Source: JBDFMH01 sp047238125
GTDB lineage: Bacteria > Pseudomonadota > Alphaproteobacteria > Sphingomonadales > Sphingomonadaceae
Assembly: GCF_047238125.1 (NCBI RefSeq)
Contig: NZ_JBDFMH010000001.1
Location: forward strand, 1,984,001 to 2,048,000
Direction: 5' to 3'
DNA length: 64,000 nucleotides
In this document: piece after piece, positions 40,409-48,705 of the stretch
Position numbering within the stretch: position 1 is the first letter of the stretch
How the letters are laid out: each line of letters begins with the position of its first letter
The notes under the pieces: generated by a model
Seen by the model: only the letters and a program-made list of their open reading frames with translations
Told to the model about the DNA's origin: nothing
Databases searched by the model: none
Translations under genes and position numbers: made by a program

Positions 40409-41779
40409 TCAGCGGCGCAGCGCCCCGCCCTTCAGCTTGGCCTTCTTGATCAAGTCGCCATATTGATGGGCCAGCAGATGGCTCTGGATCTGGGTCACCG
40501 TATCGATCGTGACGTTGACGACGATCAGCAGGCTGGTGCCGCCCAGATAGAACGGGATCCCCATCCGCGCGACCAGCAATTCGGGCACCAGGCAGATCAA
40601 GGTCAGATAGGCCGCGCCGATCACGGTGATGCGCGTCAGCACATAATCGAGATAGGTCTCGGTCGCCTTGCCGGGGCGGATGCCGGGAATGAAGCCGCCG
40701 TAGCGCTTCAGATTGTCCGCCGTCTCCTCTGGGTTGAAGACCACTGCGGTATAGAAGAAGCAGAAGAAGATGATGCCGGCGGCATAGAGGGTCATGTACA
40801 GCGGCGTGCCGTGCTGCAGCCACTGGTTCATGCCGATCAGGAAATCGCCCCAGAAACTTTCGCCTGCCACGCGGTTGCCCGCGAACTGGCTGATCGTCAG
40901 CGGCATCAGCAGCAGCGACGACGCGAAGATCGGGGGGATCACGTTGGCGGTGTTGATCTTCAGCGGCAGGTGGCTCTTGTCGGCCTGCATCATGCCGCGC
41001 TGGGTCTGTCGCTTGGGATACTGGATCAGCACCCGGCGCTGCGCGCGTTCCATGAAGCAGATGAACAGGATCAGGCCCAGCACCAGCACAAGCACGCCGA
41101 TGATCAGCAGCGGCGACAGCGAACCGGTGCGGCCGCCTTCGAACACCTGCGCCAGCGCGCGCGGCAGATTGGCGACGATGCCGGCCATGATGATCAGTGA
41201 CACGCCATTGCCGATGCCACGGCTGGTGATCTGTTCGCCCAGCCACATCAGGAACATCGTGCCGCCGATCAGCGAGATCACGACGGTGACGCGGAATAGC
41301 ATGCCCGGATCGACGACCGCGGACATGCCCTGGTCGGCACCCCAGCTTTCGAGCCCGACCGCGATGAAATAGCCCTGGATCGCAGTCAGCAGCACGGTGC
41401 CGTAGCGGGTATATTGGTTTAGCTTCTTGCGGCCGCTCTCACCTTCCTTCTTGATCGCGGCCAGCGTCGGCGACAGCGAAGTCGACAGCTGCACCACGAT
41501 CGAGGCGGTGATGTACGGCATCACGCCCAGCGCGATCAGCGACATACGCTCCAGCGCGCCGCCCGAGAAATTGTTGAAGAAATCCAGCACGCCGCCGCGC
41601 GTCGTCTCGAACAGGCTGGCCATGGCGCGCGGATCGATGCCGGGCAGTGGCACGAATGACAGCAGGCGGAAGATCACCAGCGCACCCAGGGTGAACCAGA
41701 GCCGCTTCTTCAGCTCGGTCGCCTTGGCGAACTGCGACAGGCTGATGTTGGCGGCCAGTTGCTCGGCTGCTGATGCCAT
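40409..41779 (-). CDS. secY: Preprotein translocase subunit SecY
   Basis: This 456-residue inner-membrane protein is the pore subunit of the Sec translocon. Ten helices are predicted; the N-terminal LRKRLWFTLG is read as LKKRLWFTLGALVIFRL, GGVLDFFNNFSGGALERMS is the plug region, and GMGNGVSL is read as RGIGNGVSLIIMAG. The C-terminus ends in a basic tail. The ATG at 41779 (MASAAEQLAAN) was chosen; an upstream in-frame start at 41845 lacks conservation. It is between rplO and adk. Confidence 0.96.
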   Translation of the reverse strand: MASAAEQLAANISLSQFAKATELKKRLWFTLGALVIFRLLSFVPLPGIDPRAMASLFETTRGGVLDFFNNFSGGALERMSLIALGVMPYITASIVVQLSTSLSPTLAAIKKEGESGRKKLNQYTRYGTVLLTAIQGYFIAVGLESWGADQGMSAVVDPGMLFRVTVVISLIGGTMFLMWLGEQITSRGIGNGVSLIIMAGIVANLPRALAQVFEGGRTGSLSPLLIIGVLVLVLGLILFICFMERAQRRVLIQYPKRQTQRGMMQADKSHLPLKINTANVIPPIFASSLLLMPLTISQFAGNRVAGESFWGDFLIGMNQWLQHGTPLYMTLYAAGIIFFCFFYTAVVFNPEETADNLKRYGGFIPGIRPGKATETYLDYVLTRITVIGAAYLTLICLVPELLVARMGIPFYLGGTSLLIVVNVTIDTVTQIQSHLLAHQYGDLIKKAKLKGGALRR

Positions 41780-41892
41780 ATCTGATACTCGACCCCGGAA
41801 TGTGTAAAGGGCGGCGGAGTGCGTCCACGCCCCCCGCCGCCCCATATAGTGTCCGGCACGGGCTTGTCAGCCCGCCGCCGGCGAAAGGCGGA

Positions 41893-42447
41893 TCAGGCTT
41901 TCGCCGCCGCCTTCTTCTCGGCCTTCGCGTCGGCGCGCGCCTTCTGCACGGTACGGTGCTTGGCCTTGGCCTTGTCCGCCGCGGGCACGACCTCGATCAC
42001 GTCGACCGAACCGCCGGCCGCCTCGATCGCCTCGCGCGCCGTCTTCGAAACGCCGGCGACACGGAACGACAGCTTCGCCGAATAATCGCCCTTGGCCAGG
42101 ATCCGCACGCCATGCTTGCCGCCGCGGCCGACGCCCGCCGCCTTCAGCGCGTCATGGTCGATCGTGCCGTCGCTCGACAGCTTGCCGGCGTCGACCAGCT
42201 TCTGGATCGCGCCGAGATTGACTTCGGCATGGTCCTTGCTGAACGGATTGTTGAAGCCACGCTTCGGGATCCGCATGTGGAGCGGCATCTGGCCGCCCTC
42301 GAACCCGTTGATCGAGACGCCTTCGCGGCTCTTCTGGCCCTTCTGGCCGCGGCCGGCGGTCTTGCCCTTGCCGGAACCGATACCCCGGCCGACGCGCATC
42401 CGGCTCTTGCGGGCGCCATCATTGTCGCGGATTTCGTTCAGTTTCAT
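41893..42447 (-). CDS. rplO: 50S ribosomal protein L15
   Basis: This 184-residue protein binds 23S rRNA late in 50S assembly. RVGRGIGSGKGKTAGRGQKGQ is the conserved glycine-basic N-terminal block, followed by GFEGGQMPLHMRIPKRGF. The C-terminus is extended by about 20 Lys/Ala residues (KAKHRTVQKARADAKAEKK). The ATG at 42447 is chosen over an in-frame GTG at 42456. It lies between rpmD and secY in the spc operon. Confidence 0.95.
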   Translation of the reverse strand: MKLNEIRDNDGARKSRMRVGRGIGSGKGKTAGRGQKGQKSREGVSINGFEGGQMPLHMRIPKRGFNNPFSKDHAEVNLGAIQKLVDAGKLSSDGTIDHDALKAAGVGRGGKHGVRILAKGDYSAKLSFRVAGVSKTAREAIEAAGGSVDVIEVVPAADKAKAKHRTVQKARADAKAEKKAAAKA

Positions 42448-42552
42448 GATCTGCACTCGCTTTCGCTTTTGTCGCGCTGAAATGAGGAAGGGGGCCGCAT
42501 AGCCCCCTTGCCCCTGACTGTCACCCCGCGAACGCGGGGCAGGCCGGAAGGC

Positions 42553-42732
42553 TCAGGCCTCCTCGACCTTCACCATATGATGCACCTTGCGGATCATGCC
42601 GCGCACCTCGGGGGTATCCTCGAGCTCGCGGGTCTTGTGCATCTTGTTCAGGCCGAGGCCGATCAGCGTCGCGCGCTGCTTGCCGATCCGGCGGATCGGC
42701 GACCCGGTCTGGGTTACCTTGATGGTCGCCAT
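42553..42732 (-). CDS. rpmD: 50S ribosomal protein L30
   Basis: This 59-residue protein is the bacterial short L30. Visible blocks are TIKVTQTGSPIRR, QRATLIGLGLNKM and EVRGMIRKVHHMV. The ATG at 42732 starts MATIKV; three earlier codons ending in an in-frame GTG overlap rpsE and are unlikely. It is the usual gene between rpsE and rplO in the spc operon. Confidence 0.94.
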   Translation of the reverse strand: MATIKVTQTGSPIRRIGKQRATLIGLGLNKMHKTRELEDTPEVRGMIRKVHHMVKVEEA

Positions 42733-42737
42733 GTCTG

Positions 42738-43478
42738 TCACTCCACAATCGCGGCCGCTTCGGCCTCGGCGACCGGCGCGGAAGCTCCGCCATGACCCAG
42801 CAGGTCGGCGATCTTCTTGCCCCGGCGCTGCGCGACCGACTTCGGCGACGTCTGCTCCGTCAGCGCCTCGAAGGTCGCACGGATCATGTTGTACGGGTTG
42901 TTAGTGCCGACCGACTTGGTCACCACGTCGGCCACGCCCAGGCTCTCGAAGATGGCGCGCATCGGGCCACCCGCGATGATGCCGGTGCCGGCCGGGGCCG
43001 CACGGACATAGACCAGGCCCGCGCCGAAATGGCCGCGGCCATCGTGATGCAGGGTCCGGCCCTCGCGCAGCGGCACGCGGACCATCGCCTTCTTGGCGGC
43101 GGCAGTGGCCTTGGTGATCGCCTCCGGCACTTCGCGCGCCTTGCCATGGCCGAAGCCGACCCGGCCCTTGCCATCGCCGACCACGACGAGCGCCGCGAAG
43201 CCGAAGCGCTTGCCGCCCTTCACGGTCTTGGAGACGCGGTTGATGTGGACGAGCTTCTCGATCAGCTCCTCGCCACCATCCTCGCCGCCGGTGCGGTTGT
43301 TGTCGCGACGGCCACGATTGCCGTCACGACCGCCACGGCCGCGATTGTCGCCGCCCGGGCCACGGCCACGGCCGCCACGCGGACCACGGCCCTGGCGCTC
43401 GCCCTCGGGCGCGCTGCCGGCATTGGCGGCACCGGCCTCGGCGGGTGCGCCGGCCTGGTTCTCGGTTTCGTCAGCCAT
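42738..43478 (-). CDS. rpsE: 30S ribosomal protein S5 with long Gly/Arg-rich N-terminus
   Basis: This 246-residue protein is longer than the usual S5 of about 165. Residues 1-75 are low-complexity: EGERQGRGPRGGRGRG, then DNRGRGGRDGNRGRRDNN, an RGG-like tail. The conserved core begins LIEKLVHINRVSKTVKGGKRFGF and continues to the C-terminal RGKKIADLLGHGG. S5 guards the entry of mRNA and translational accuracy. The ATG at 43478 follows one base after the rplR stop, so the extension is translated from the operon. Confidence 0.95.
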   Translation of the reverse strand: MADETENQAGAPAEAGAANAGSAPEGERQGRGPRGGRGRGPGGDNRGRGGRDGNRGRRDNNRTGGEDGGEELIEKLVHINRVSKTVKGGKRFGFAALVVVGDGKGRVGFGHGKAREVPEAITKATAAAKKAMVRVPLREGRTLHHDGRGHFGAGLVYVRAAPAGTGIIAGGPMRAIFESLGVADVVTKSVGTNNPYNMIRATFEALTEQTSPKSVAQRRGKKIADLLGHGGASAPVAEAEAAAIVE

Positions 43479-43832
43479 TTAGAACTCCAATCCGCCTTCG
43501 CGGGCCGCGTCGGCAAGCGCCTTGACACGTCCGTGGAACAGGAAACCGCCGCGATCGAACACGACGCGCGTCACGCCGGCGGCCGAAGCGCGCTCGGCGA
43601 TCCGCTTGCCGACCGATGCCGCCGACTCCGCGGTCGCGCCGGTCGTGCCGCGCACGTCCTTGTCGAGCGTCGAGGCCGCGGCCAGCGTGCGGCCAGCCTC
43701 GTCGTCGATCACCTGGGCGTAGATATGACGCCCTGAACGGTGGATCGACAGCCGCGGGCGGACACTGCCCTTGGCACGCAGCGCGGTACGGACGCGCTGG
43801 CGCCGCTTCGCGAACAGAGAGAGCTTGGCCAT
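43479..43832 (-). CDS. rplR: 50S ribosomal protein L18
   Basis: This 117-residue protein binds 5S rRNA with L5 in the central protuberance. Conserved parts are RRQRVRTALRAKGSVRPRLS, GRHIYAQVIDDEAG and the end VFDRGGFLFHGRVKALADAARE. The start ATG at 43832 shares one base with the rplF stop. It follows the standard gene order rplF-rplR-rpsE. Confidence 0.96.
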   Translation of the reverse strand: MAKLSLFAKRRQRVRTALRAKGSVRPRLSIHRSGRHIYAQVIDDEAGRTLAAASTLDKDVRGTTGATAESAASVGKRIAERASAAGVTRVVFDRGGFLFHGRVKALADAAREGGLEF

Positions 43833-44365
43833 TACTTCTTCTTCCCTTCCTTGCGGAAGATGAACTCGCCGGCATATTTGATGCCCTTGCCCTTGTAGGG
43901 CTCGGGCTTGCGCCAGCGGCGGATCTCCGCGGCAAGCTGGCCAACGGCCTGCTTGTCGTTGCCACTGATGTTGATCGTGGTCTGATCCGGGGTCGCCACC
44001 GTGATGCCTTCCGGCACGTCGATGTCGACATCGTGGCTGTAGCCCAGCTGCAGCTTCAGCTTGCGGCCCTGCGCATTGGCGCGATAGCCGACGCCGGTGA
44101 TCTGCAGCGTCTTGGTGAAGCCGTCGGTCACGCCGGTGACCAGGTTCTGCACCATCGTGCGCTGCATGCCCCAGAAGGAACGTGCCCGCTTCGTGCCGTT
44201 GGCCGGCTGGACCGCGACCGCGCCATCCTCGACGCTATAGGTCACCTCGTCCTGCAGCGGCATGGACAGGCTGCCCTTCGGCCCCTTCACGGTCAGCGTG
44301 CGGCCTTCGATATTGGCGGTCACGCCCGACGGGACGGGGACCGGCTTCTTGCCGATGCGGCTCAT
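43832..44365 (-). CDS. rplF: 50S ribosomal protein L6
   Basis: This 177-residue protein binds the sarcin-ricin region of 23S rRNA, where elongation factors act. MSRIGKKPVPVP starts the protein, and the two duplicated domains each carry a VxxKGPKG- or KTLQITGVGYR-type block. The C-terminus PEPYKGKGIKY is highly conserved. The start ATG at 44365 overlaps the rpsH stop by one base. Standard order in the spc operon. Confidence 0.96.
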   Translation of the reverse strand: MSRIGKKPVPVPSGVTANIEGRTLTVKGPKGSLSMPLQDEVTYSVEDGAVAVQPANGTKRARSFWGMQRTMVQNLVTGVTDGFTKTLQITGVGYRANAQGRKLKLQLGYSHDVDIDVPEGITVATPDQTTINISGNDKQAVGQLAAEIRRWRKPEPYKGKGIKYAGEFIFRKEGKKK

Positions 44366-44760
44366 CAGAAGACCTCCGCGAGAACCTCGCCGCCGACATT
44401 CTGCTCGCGCGCTTCCGCGTCGGACAGAACGCCACGTGGCGTCGAGACGATGGTGATGCCCAGGCCGTTGCGGATGCGCGGCAGATCCTGCGCCCCCGAA
44501 TAGACCCGGCGACCGGGCTTGGACACGCGCGCCAGATGCTGGATCGCGGGCTGGCCCTCGAAATATTTCAGCTCGATGCGCAGGCCGTCATGGCCGGCAA
44601 CGGGCTCGGCCGCATAGCCGCGGATGTAACCCTCGCGCTGCAGCACGTCGAGCACACGGGCGCGCAGCTTGGACGCGGGCGAGACCACGCTGTCCTTGCG
44701 GGCGCGCTGGCCATTGCGGATACGGGTGAGCAGATCGCCCACGGGATCGGTCATCGACAT
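44365..44760 (-). CDS. rpsH: 30S ribosomal protein S8
   Basis: This 131-residue protein binds 16S rRNA helix 21 and in E. coli represses its own operon. Blocks seen are MTDPVGDLLTRIRNGQ, ARKDSVVSPASKLR and the conserved C-terminus GLGITIVSTPRGVLSD. Its start is the ATG at 44760, 8 bases after an AAGGG site; an ATG at 44754 is the alternative. It is in the standard spc position. Confidence 0.95.
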   Translation of the reverse strand: MSMTDPVGDLLTRIRNGQRARKDSVVSPASKLRARVLDVLQREGYIRGYAAEPVAGHDGLRIELKYFEGQPAIQHLARVSKPGRRVYSGAQDLPRIRNGLGITIVSTPRGVLSDAEAREQNVGGEVLAEVF

Positions 44761-44770
44761 ATCTTGACCC

Positions 44771-45076
44771 TTACCAGCTCGACTTCGTGACGCCCGGGAT
44801 CATGCCCTTGTTGGCAAGATCGCGGAGCATGACGCGCGCGAGACGGAACTTGCGGTAATAAGCGCGCGGGCGGCCCGTGACTTCGCAGCGGTTGCGCACC
44901 CGGGTCGGGTTCGCGTTGCGCGGCAGTTCGGCCATCTTGAGCCGGGCGATCAGCCGCTCGGTCTCGTCCTTGGACTCGTCGTCCGCGATCGCCTTCAGCC
45001 GGGCATATTTGCCGGCATACTGCTTCACGAGCTTCTTGCGACGCTCATTCTTGTTGATCGAACTCAGTTTCGCCAT
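44771..45076 (-). CDS. rpsN: 30S ribosomal protein S14, zinc-independent form
   Basis: This 101-residue protein is the long C-minus type of S14: it lacks the CxxC pairs of the zinc form. Visible are KNERRKKLVKQYAGKYARLK and the conserved end VTGRPRAYYRKFRLAR and GMIPGVTKSSW. Start ATG at 45076. Located between rplE and rpsH as in other alphaproteobacteria. Confidence 0.95.
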   Translation of the reverse strand: MAKLSSINKNERRKKLVKQYAGKYARLKAIADDESKDETERLIARLKMAELPRNANPTRVRNRCEVTGRPRAYYRKFRLARVMLRDLANKGMIPGVTKSSW

Positions 45077-45104
45077 GGACTTAAGCTCTTCCTTCTTCGC
45101 GCCG

Positions 45105-45692
45105 TCAGGCGGCCTGCTTCTGCTCAGCCTGCGGCTGCGGGAACGGGAAACCGAACAGGCGGAGCAGCTCGCGCGCCTCCTCGTCGGTGTTGGCAGTGGT
45201 CGCGATGATCACGTCCATGCCGCGGATCTTGTCGACCTTGTCGTAGCTGATCTCCGGGAAGATCAGCTGTTCCTTCAGGCCGGTGGCATAATTGCCGCGG
45301 CCGTCGAACGACTTGTCGCTGAGGCCACGGAAATCGCGCACGCGCGGCAGCGCGATCGTCACGAAGCGGTCGAGAAACTCGTACATCCGCTCGCGACGCA
45401 GCGTCACCTTGGTGCCGATCGGCATGCCTTCACGCAGCTTGAACTGCGCGATCGACTTCTTCGCCTTGGTGACCACGGCCTTCTGGCCGGCGATCTGGGT
45501 CAGTTCGGAAGCGGCCTGCTCGACCTTCTTCTTGTCCTGCGTCGCCTCACCCACGCCCATGTTGAGCACGATCTTGGTCAGCTTGGGGACCTGCATCGGG
45601 TTGGTGTACCCGAACTTCTCGGTCATCGCCTTGACGATCGTCTCGTCATACATCTTGTGGAGCCTGGGCTTCACATTCTTGGCTTCAGCCAT
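45105..45692 (-). CDS. rplE: 50S ribosomal protein L5
   Basis: This 195-residue protein binds 5S rRNA and contacts the P-site tRNA. KPRLHKMYDETI, TKIVLNMGVGEA and the end of the core GRGNYATGLKEQLIFPEI are typical. A short extension of about 10 residues rich in Gln/Ala ends the protein. The ATG at 45692 overlaps the rplX stop by 8 bases, giving MAEAKNVK. Confidence 0.95.
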   Translation of the reverse strand: MAEAKNVKPRLHKMYDETIVKAMTEKFGYTNPMQVPKLTKIVLNMGVGEATQDKKKVEQAASELTQIAGQKAVVTKAKKSIAQFKLREGMPIGTKVTLRRERMYEFLDRFVTIALPRVRDFRGLSDKSFDGRGNYATGLKEQLIFPEISYDKVDKIRGMDVIIATTANTDEEARELLRLFGFPFPQPQAEQKQAA

Positions 45693-46005
45693 TGATCGTC
45701 TCCCCGGACTTGACGGCCACGCGGACCTTCTTTCCGTCCTTGGTCTCGAACCGGACGCGGGTCGCGCGGCCATCCTTGGGATCGGCCATCGCCACCTTCG
45801 ACACGTGCAGCGGCGCCTCGATCCGCTCCAGGCCACCCTGCGGGTTCACCTGGCTCGGCTTGCGATGGCGGGTCGCCACGTTCACGCCCTTCACGACGAC
45901 CTTGCCGTCCTTCGGGATCGCGCGGGTGACCTCGCCGGTCTTGCCCTTGTCCTTGCCGGACAGGACGACGACCGTATCGCCCTTCTTGATCTTCATCGCC
46001 GACAT
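45685..46005 (-). CDS. rplX: 50S ribosomal protein L24
   Basis: This 106-residue protein is an early assembly protein of the 50S subunit. The KOW motif KKGDTVVVLSGKDKGKTGEV is near the N-terminus, followed by VKGVNVATRHRKP. The ATG at 46005 overlaps the L14 stop by one base (TGATG); a second ATG at 45996 is possible. Standard spc operon position. Confidence 0.94.
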   Translation of the reverse strand: MSAMKIKKGDTVVVLSGKDKGKTGEVTRAIPKDGKVVVKGVNVATRHRKPSQVNPQGGLERIEAPLHVSKVAMADPKDGRATRVRFETKDGKKVRVAVKSGETING

Positions 46006-46376
46006 CACAGCACCTCAGGCGCGAGCGAGATGATCTTCATGTGGTTCTTGGCCCGGAGCTCGCGCACCACCGGCCCGAAGATGCGGGTGCCGATCGGCTC
46101 CCCGCTGTTCTTGTTGATCAGCACCGCGGCATTGCCGTCGAAGCGGATCGTGGACCCGTCAGCGCGGTGGATGTCCTTGGCGGTACGCACGATCACCGCA
46201 CGGTGAACGTCGCCCTTCTTGACCTTGCCGCGCGGCGCGGCTTCCTTGATCGACACGACGATGATGTCGCCGACCGAAGCGAAGCGCCGCTTGGAGCCGC
46301 CGAGCACCTTGATGCACTGGACGCGCTTGGCGCCAGAGTTGTCGGCGACGTCGAGGTTGGACTGCATCTGGATCAT
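46005..46376 (-). CDS. rplN: 50S ribosomal protein L14
   Basis: This 123-residue protein forms part of the inter-subunit bridge with 16S rRNA. MIQMQSNLDVADNSGAKRVQ is an unmistakable start, and KGDVHRAVIVRTAKDIHR and RIFGPVVRELR are conserved. Start ATG at 46376. It starts the spc operon block downstream of rpsQ. Confidence 0.96.
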   Translation of the reverse strand: MIQMQSNLDVADNSGAKRVQCIKVLGGSKRRFASVGDIIVVSIKEAAPRGKVKKGDVHRAVIVRTAKDIHRADGSTIRFDGNAAVLINKNSGEPIGTRIFGPVVRELRAKNHMKIISLAPEVL

Positions 46377-46391
46377 GGTTCAGTCCTCCTG

Positions 46392-46679
46392 TCAGGCAGC
46401 AGCGGTGTCGGCGGGGGCGCCGGCGGACTTCGGACGCAGATGGGTGTCGATGCGATCGACGACCGTCCAGGTCTTCAGCTTGGAAATCGGGGCACATTCC
46501 TCGATGCGGACCATCTCGCCTTCGCGATAGGCATTCTCGGCATCGTGGGCGTGATACTTCTTCGAGCGGCGGATGATCTTGCCGTACAGCGGATGCTTCA
46601 CCTTCCGCTCGACGAGGACGACCACCGTCTTGTCGGTCTTGTCGGAGACCACCGTTCCGGTCAGCACGCGCTTCGGCAT
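46392..46679 (-). CDS. rpsQ: 30S ribosomal protein S17
   Basis: This 95-residue protein binds 16S rRNA early in assembly. KRVLTGTVVSDKTDKTVVV and YGKIIRRSKKYHAHDAEN are family blocks. The C-terminus has a short Ala/Pro-rich extension (GAPADTAAA) not usual in E. coli. The start is ATG at 46679, 12 bases after the rpmC stop. Confidence 0.95.
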   Translation of the reverse strand: MPKRVLTGTVVSDKTDKTVVVLVERKVKHPLYGKIIRRSKKYHAHDAENAYREGEMVRIEECAPISKLKTWTVVDRIDTHLRPKSAGAPADTAAA

Positions 46680-46691
46680 GGCTGGCGCTCC

Positions 46692-46895
46692 TTACTTGGC
46701 GGCCGAGCGCGAACGCTCGGTCTGCAGGGTCTTGATCTGCGCGATCGTGCGGCGCACCTCGCGGACACGGCTCGGCTTCTCGAGCTGGTTGGTGGCCGCC
46801 TGGAAGCGCAGGTTGAACTGCTCGCGCTTCAGCTCGCCCAGCTGTTCACCCAGCTGGTCGTCGGTCTTGACCTTGAGGTCGGCGATCTTCGCCAT
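46692..46895 (-). CDS. rpmC: 50S ribosomal protein L29
   Basis: This 67-residue protein sits near the peptide exit tunnel and contacts trigger factor and SRP. The two-helix fold is seen in LGELKREQFNLRFQAATNQLE and VREVRRTIAQIKTLQ. Start ATG at 46895 just after the rplP stop. Standard position between rplP and rpsQ. Confidence 0.95.
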   Translation of the reverse strand: MAKIADLKVKTDDQLGEQLGELKREQFNLRFQAATNQLEKPSRVREVRRTIAQIKTLQTERSRSAAK

Positions 46896-46896
46896 C

Positions 46897-47328
46897 TTAC
46901 TGTTCCTCGTGCAGCGATTCGCCCAGGCGGGCGACGGGCTTCACCTTGATCGGCAGCTTCTCGGCCGCACGCTCGAACGCCACGCGGGCGATCGGACCGG
47001 GCACGCCGTCCAGCTCGAACAGGATCCGGCCGGGCTTGACGCGGGCCGCCCAGAATTCCGGCGAACCCTTGCCCGATCCCATGCGGACTTCGGCCGGCTT
47101 CGACGAGACCGGCACGTCCGGGAAGATGCGGATCCACAAACGCCCCTGGCGCTTGATGTGACGCGTGATCGCGCGACGGGCCGCCTCGATCTGGCGGGCG
47201 GTGATCCGGTCCGGCTCCATGGCCTTGAGGCCATAGGCGCCGAAGTTGAGCGTGGTGCCGCCCGGGGCCTTGCCCGAGATACGGCCCTTGAACGCCTTGC
47301 GGAACTTGGTGCGCTTTGGTTGCAGCAT
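46897..47328 (-). CDS. rplP: 50S ribosomal protein L16
   Basis: This 143-residue protein helps position the A-site tRNA. MLQPKRTKFRKAFKGR begins it; RQIEAARRAITRHIKRQGRLW and the KPAEVRMGSGKG block are conserved. The start ATG at 47328 is 11 bases after the rpsC stop. Standard S10 operon position. Confidence 0.96.
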   Translation of the reverse strand: MLQPKRTKFRKAFKGRISGKAPGGTTLNFGAYGLKAMEPDRITARQIEAARRAITRHIKRQGRLWIRIFPDVPVSSKPAEVRMGSGKGSPEFWAARVKPGRILFELDGVPGPIARVAFERAAEKLPIKVKPVARLGESLHEEQ

Positions 47329-47339
47329 GATCTAGTTCC

Positions 47340-48050
47340 TCAATTCCGGCGATCGTCGCGCGCCGGGCGCACGCCCGAGGTCTGCGCTTCCATCATCAGC
47401 CGCTCCTGCGCCAGCGGATCATGGCCGAGGATCTCGCCCTTGAAGATCCACACCTTGACCCCGCACACGCCATAGGCGGTGTGGGCTTCGGCCTCGGCAT
47501 AGTCGACATGCGCGCGCAGCGTATGCAGCGGCACGCGGCCTTCGCGATACCATTCGGTCCGCGCGATCTCCGCGCCGCCAAGACGGCCCGCGCAGGTGAT
47601 CCGGATGCCTTCCGCGCCCAGCCGCAGGGCAGACTGCACCGCGCGCTTCATGGCGCGGCGGAACGCGACCCGGCGCTCGAGCTGGTCGGCGACCGACTGC
47701 GCGACGAGCTTCGCGTCGATCTCCGGCTTGCGGATCTCGACGATGTTCAGCGACACGTCCGACGCGGTCATCTTGCCCAGCGTGCGGCGCAGCTTCTCGA
47801 TGTCCGCACCCTTCTTGCCGATGATCACGCCGGGGCGCGCGGCATAGACGGAGATGCGGCACAGCTTGGCCGGACGCTCGATCACCACCTTCGAGATCGC
47901 GGCCTGCGGCAGCGTCTTGATGATATGCTGGCGGATCTTCAGATCCTCCAGGAGCAGACGGCCGTAATCGGCGCCGTCGGCATACCAGCGGCTGTCCCAG
48001 GTTCGGTTGATCTGCAACCGCATCCCGATCGGATTGCTCTTCTGACCCAT
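47340..48050 (-). CDS. rpsC: 30S ribosomal protein S3
   Basis: This 236-residue protein is at the mRNA entry site and has helicase activity. The KH domain GVIIGKKGADIEKLR and the C-terminal GRLGGAEIAR are conserved. Start ATG at 48050 (MGQKSNPIGMRL) overlaps the rplV stop by one base. Confidence 0.96.
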   Translation of the reverse strand: MGQKSNPIGMRLQINRTWDSRWYADGADYGRLLLEDLKIRQHIIKTLPQAAISKVVIERPAKLCRISVYAARPGVIIGKKGADIEKLRRTLGKMTASDVSLNIVEIRKPEIDAKLVAQSVADQLERRVAFRRAMKRAVQSALRLGAEGIRITCAGRLGGAEIARTEWYREGRVPLHTLRAHVDYAEAEAHTAYGVCGVKVWIFKGEILGHDPLAQERLMMEAQTSGVRPARDDRRN

Positions 48051-48427
48051 TATTCGGCCTCCTGCTCGCGCACGACCACGCGGATGCGCGAGAACGGCTT
48101 GATGATCCGGGTGGATTTGCCGCGGGCGCGGGTGGCGAACCGCTTCATCACGATCGACTTGCCGACCGAGGCTTCCTGCACCACGAGCGCGTCGACATCC
48201 AGGTTATGGTTGTTCTCCGCGTTCGCGATCGCGGAAGCCAGGCACTTGCGCACGTCGACCGCCATCGCCTTCTTGGAGAAGGTGAGGATGTTGAGTGCGT
48301 CGCCGGCCTTCTTGCCGCGGATCAGGCCCGCGACCAGGTTCAGCTTGTAGGGGCTGCCGCGCACCGAGGTGTTGACGGCAAGGGCCTCCTTGTCGCCGAC
48401 GCGACGGGGGGATGCTGGCTTCGACAT
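48050..48427 (-). CDS. rplV: 50S ribosomal protein L22
   Basis: This 125-residue protein lines the exit tunnel with a long beta hairpin. Conserved are SPYKLNLVAGLIRGKKAGDA and VGKSIVMKRFATRARGKSTRI. Start ATG at 48427 overlaps the rpsS stop by one base. Standard S10 operon position. It carries no visible macrolide-resistance insertion. Confidence 0.95.
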   Translation of the reverse strand: MSKPASPRRVGDKEALAVNTSVRGSPYKLNLVAGLIRGKKAGDALNILTFSKKAMAVDVRKCLASAIANAENNHNLDVDALVVQEASVGKSIVMKRFATRARGKSTRIIKPFSRIRVVVREQEAE

Positions 48428-48702
48428 CAGCGCTTGCCCTTCTTGTCGGCAGCGTGGCCGGGGAAGTAGCGGGTCGGCGCGAACTCGCCGAGCTTGTGCC
48501 CGACCATGTCCTCGTTGACCGACACCGGCACGAACTTGCGGCCGTTATAGACGTTGAACGTGAGCCCAACGAACTGCGGCAGGATCGTCGAGCGACGCGA
48601 CCAGGTCTTGATCGGTGCGCGCGCGCCACTGTCCTGCGCCGTCTCTGCCTTCTTCAGCAGATGCAGCTCGACGAACGGGCCTTTCCAGACGGACCGGGCC
48701 AT
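48427..48702 (-). CDS. rpsS: 30S ribosomal protein S19
   Basis: This 91-residue protein forms the A-site finger bridge region with S13. MARSVWKGPFVELHLL and PTRYFPGHAADKKG are conserved. Start ATG at 48702, 3 bases after the rplB stop. Standard S10 operon position. Confidence 0.96.
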   Translation of the reverse strand: MARSVWKGPFVELHLLKKAETAQDSGARAPIKTWSRRSTILPQFVGLTFNVYNGRKFVPVSVNEDMVGHKLGEFAPTRYFPGHAADKKGKR

Positions 48703-48705
48703 CGC

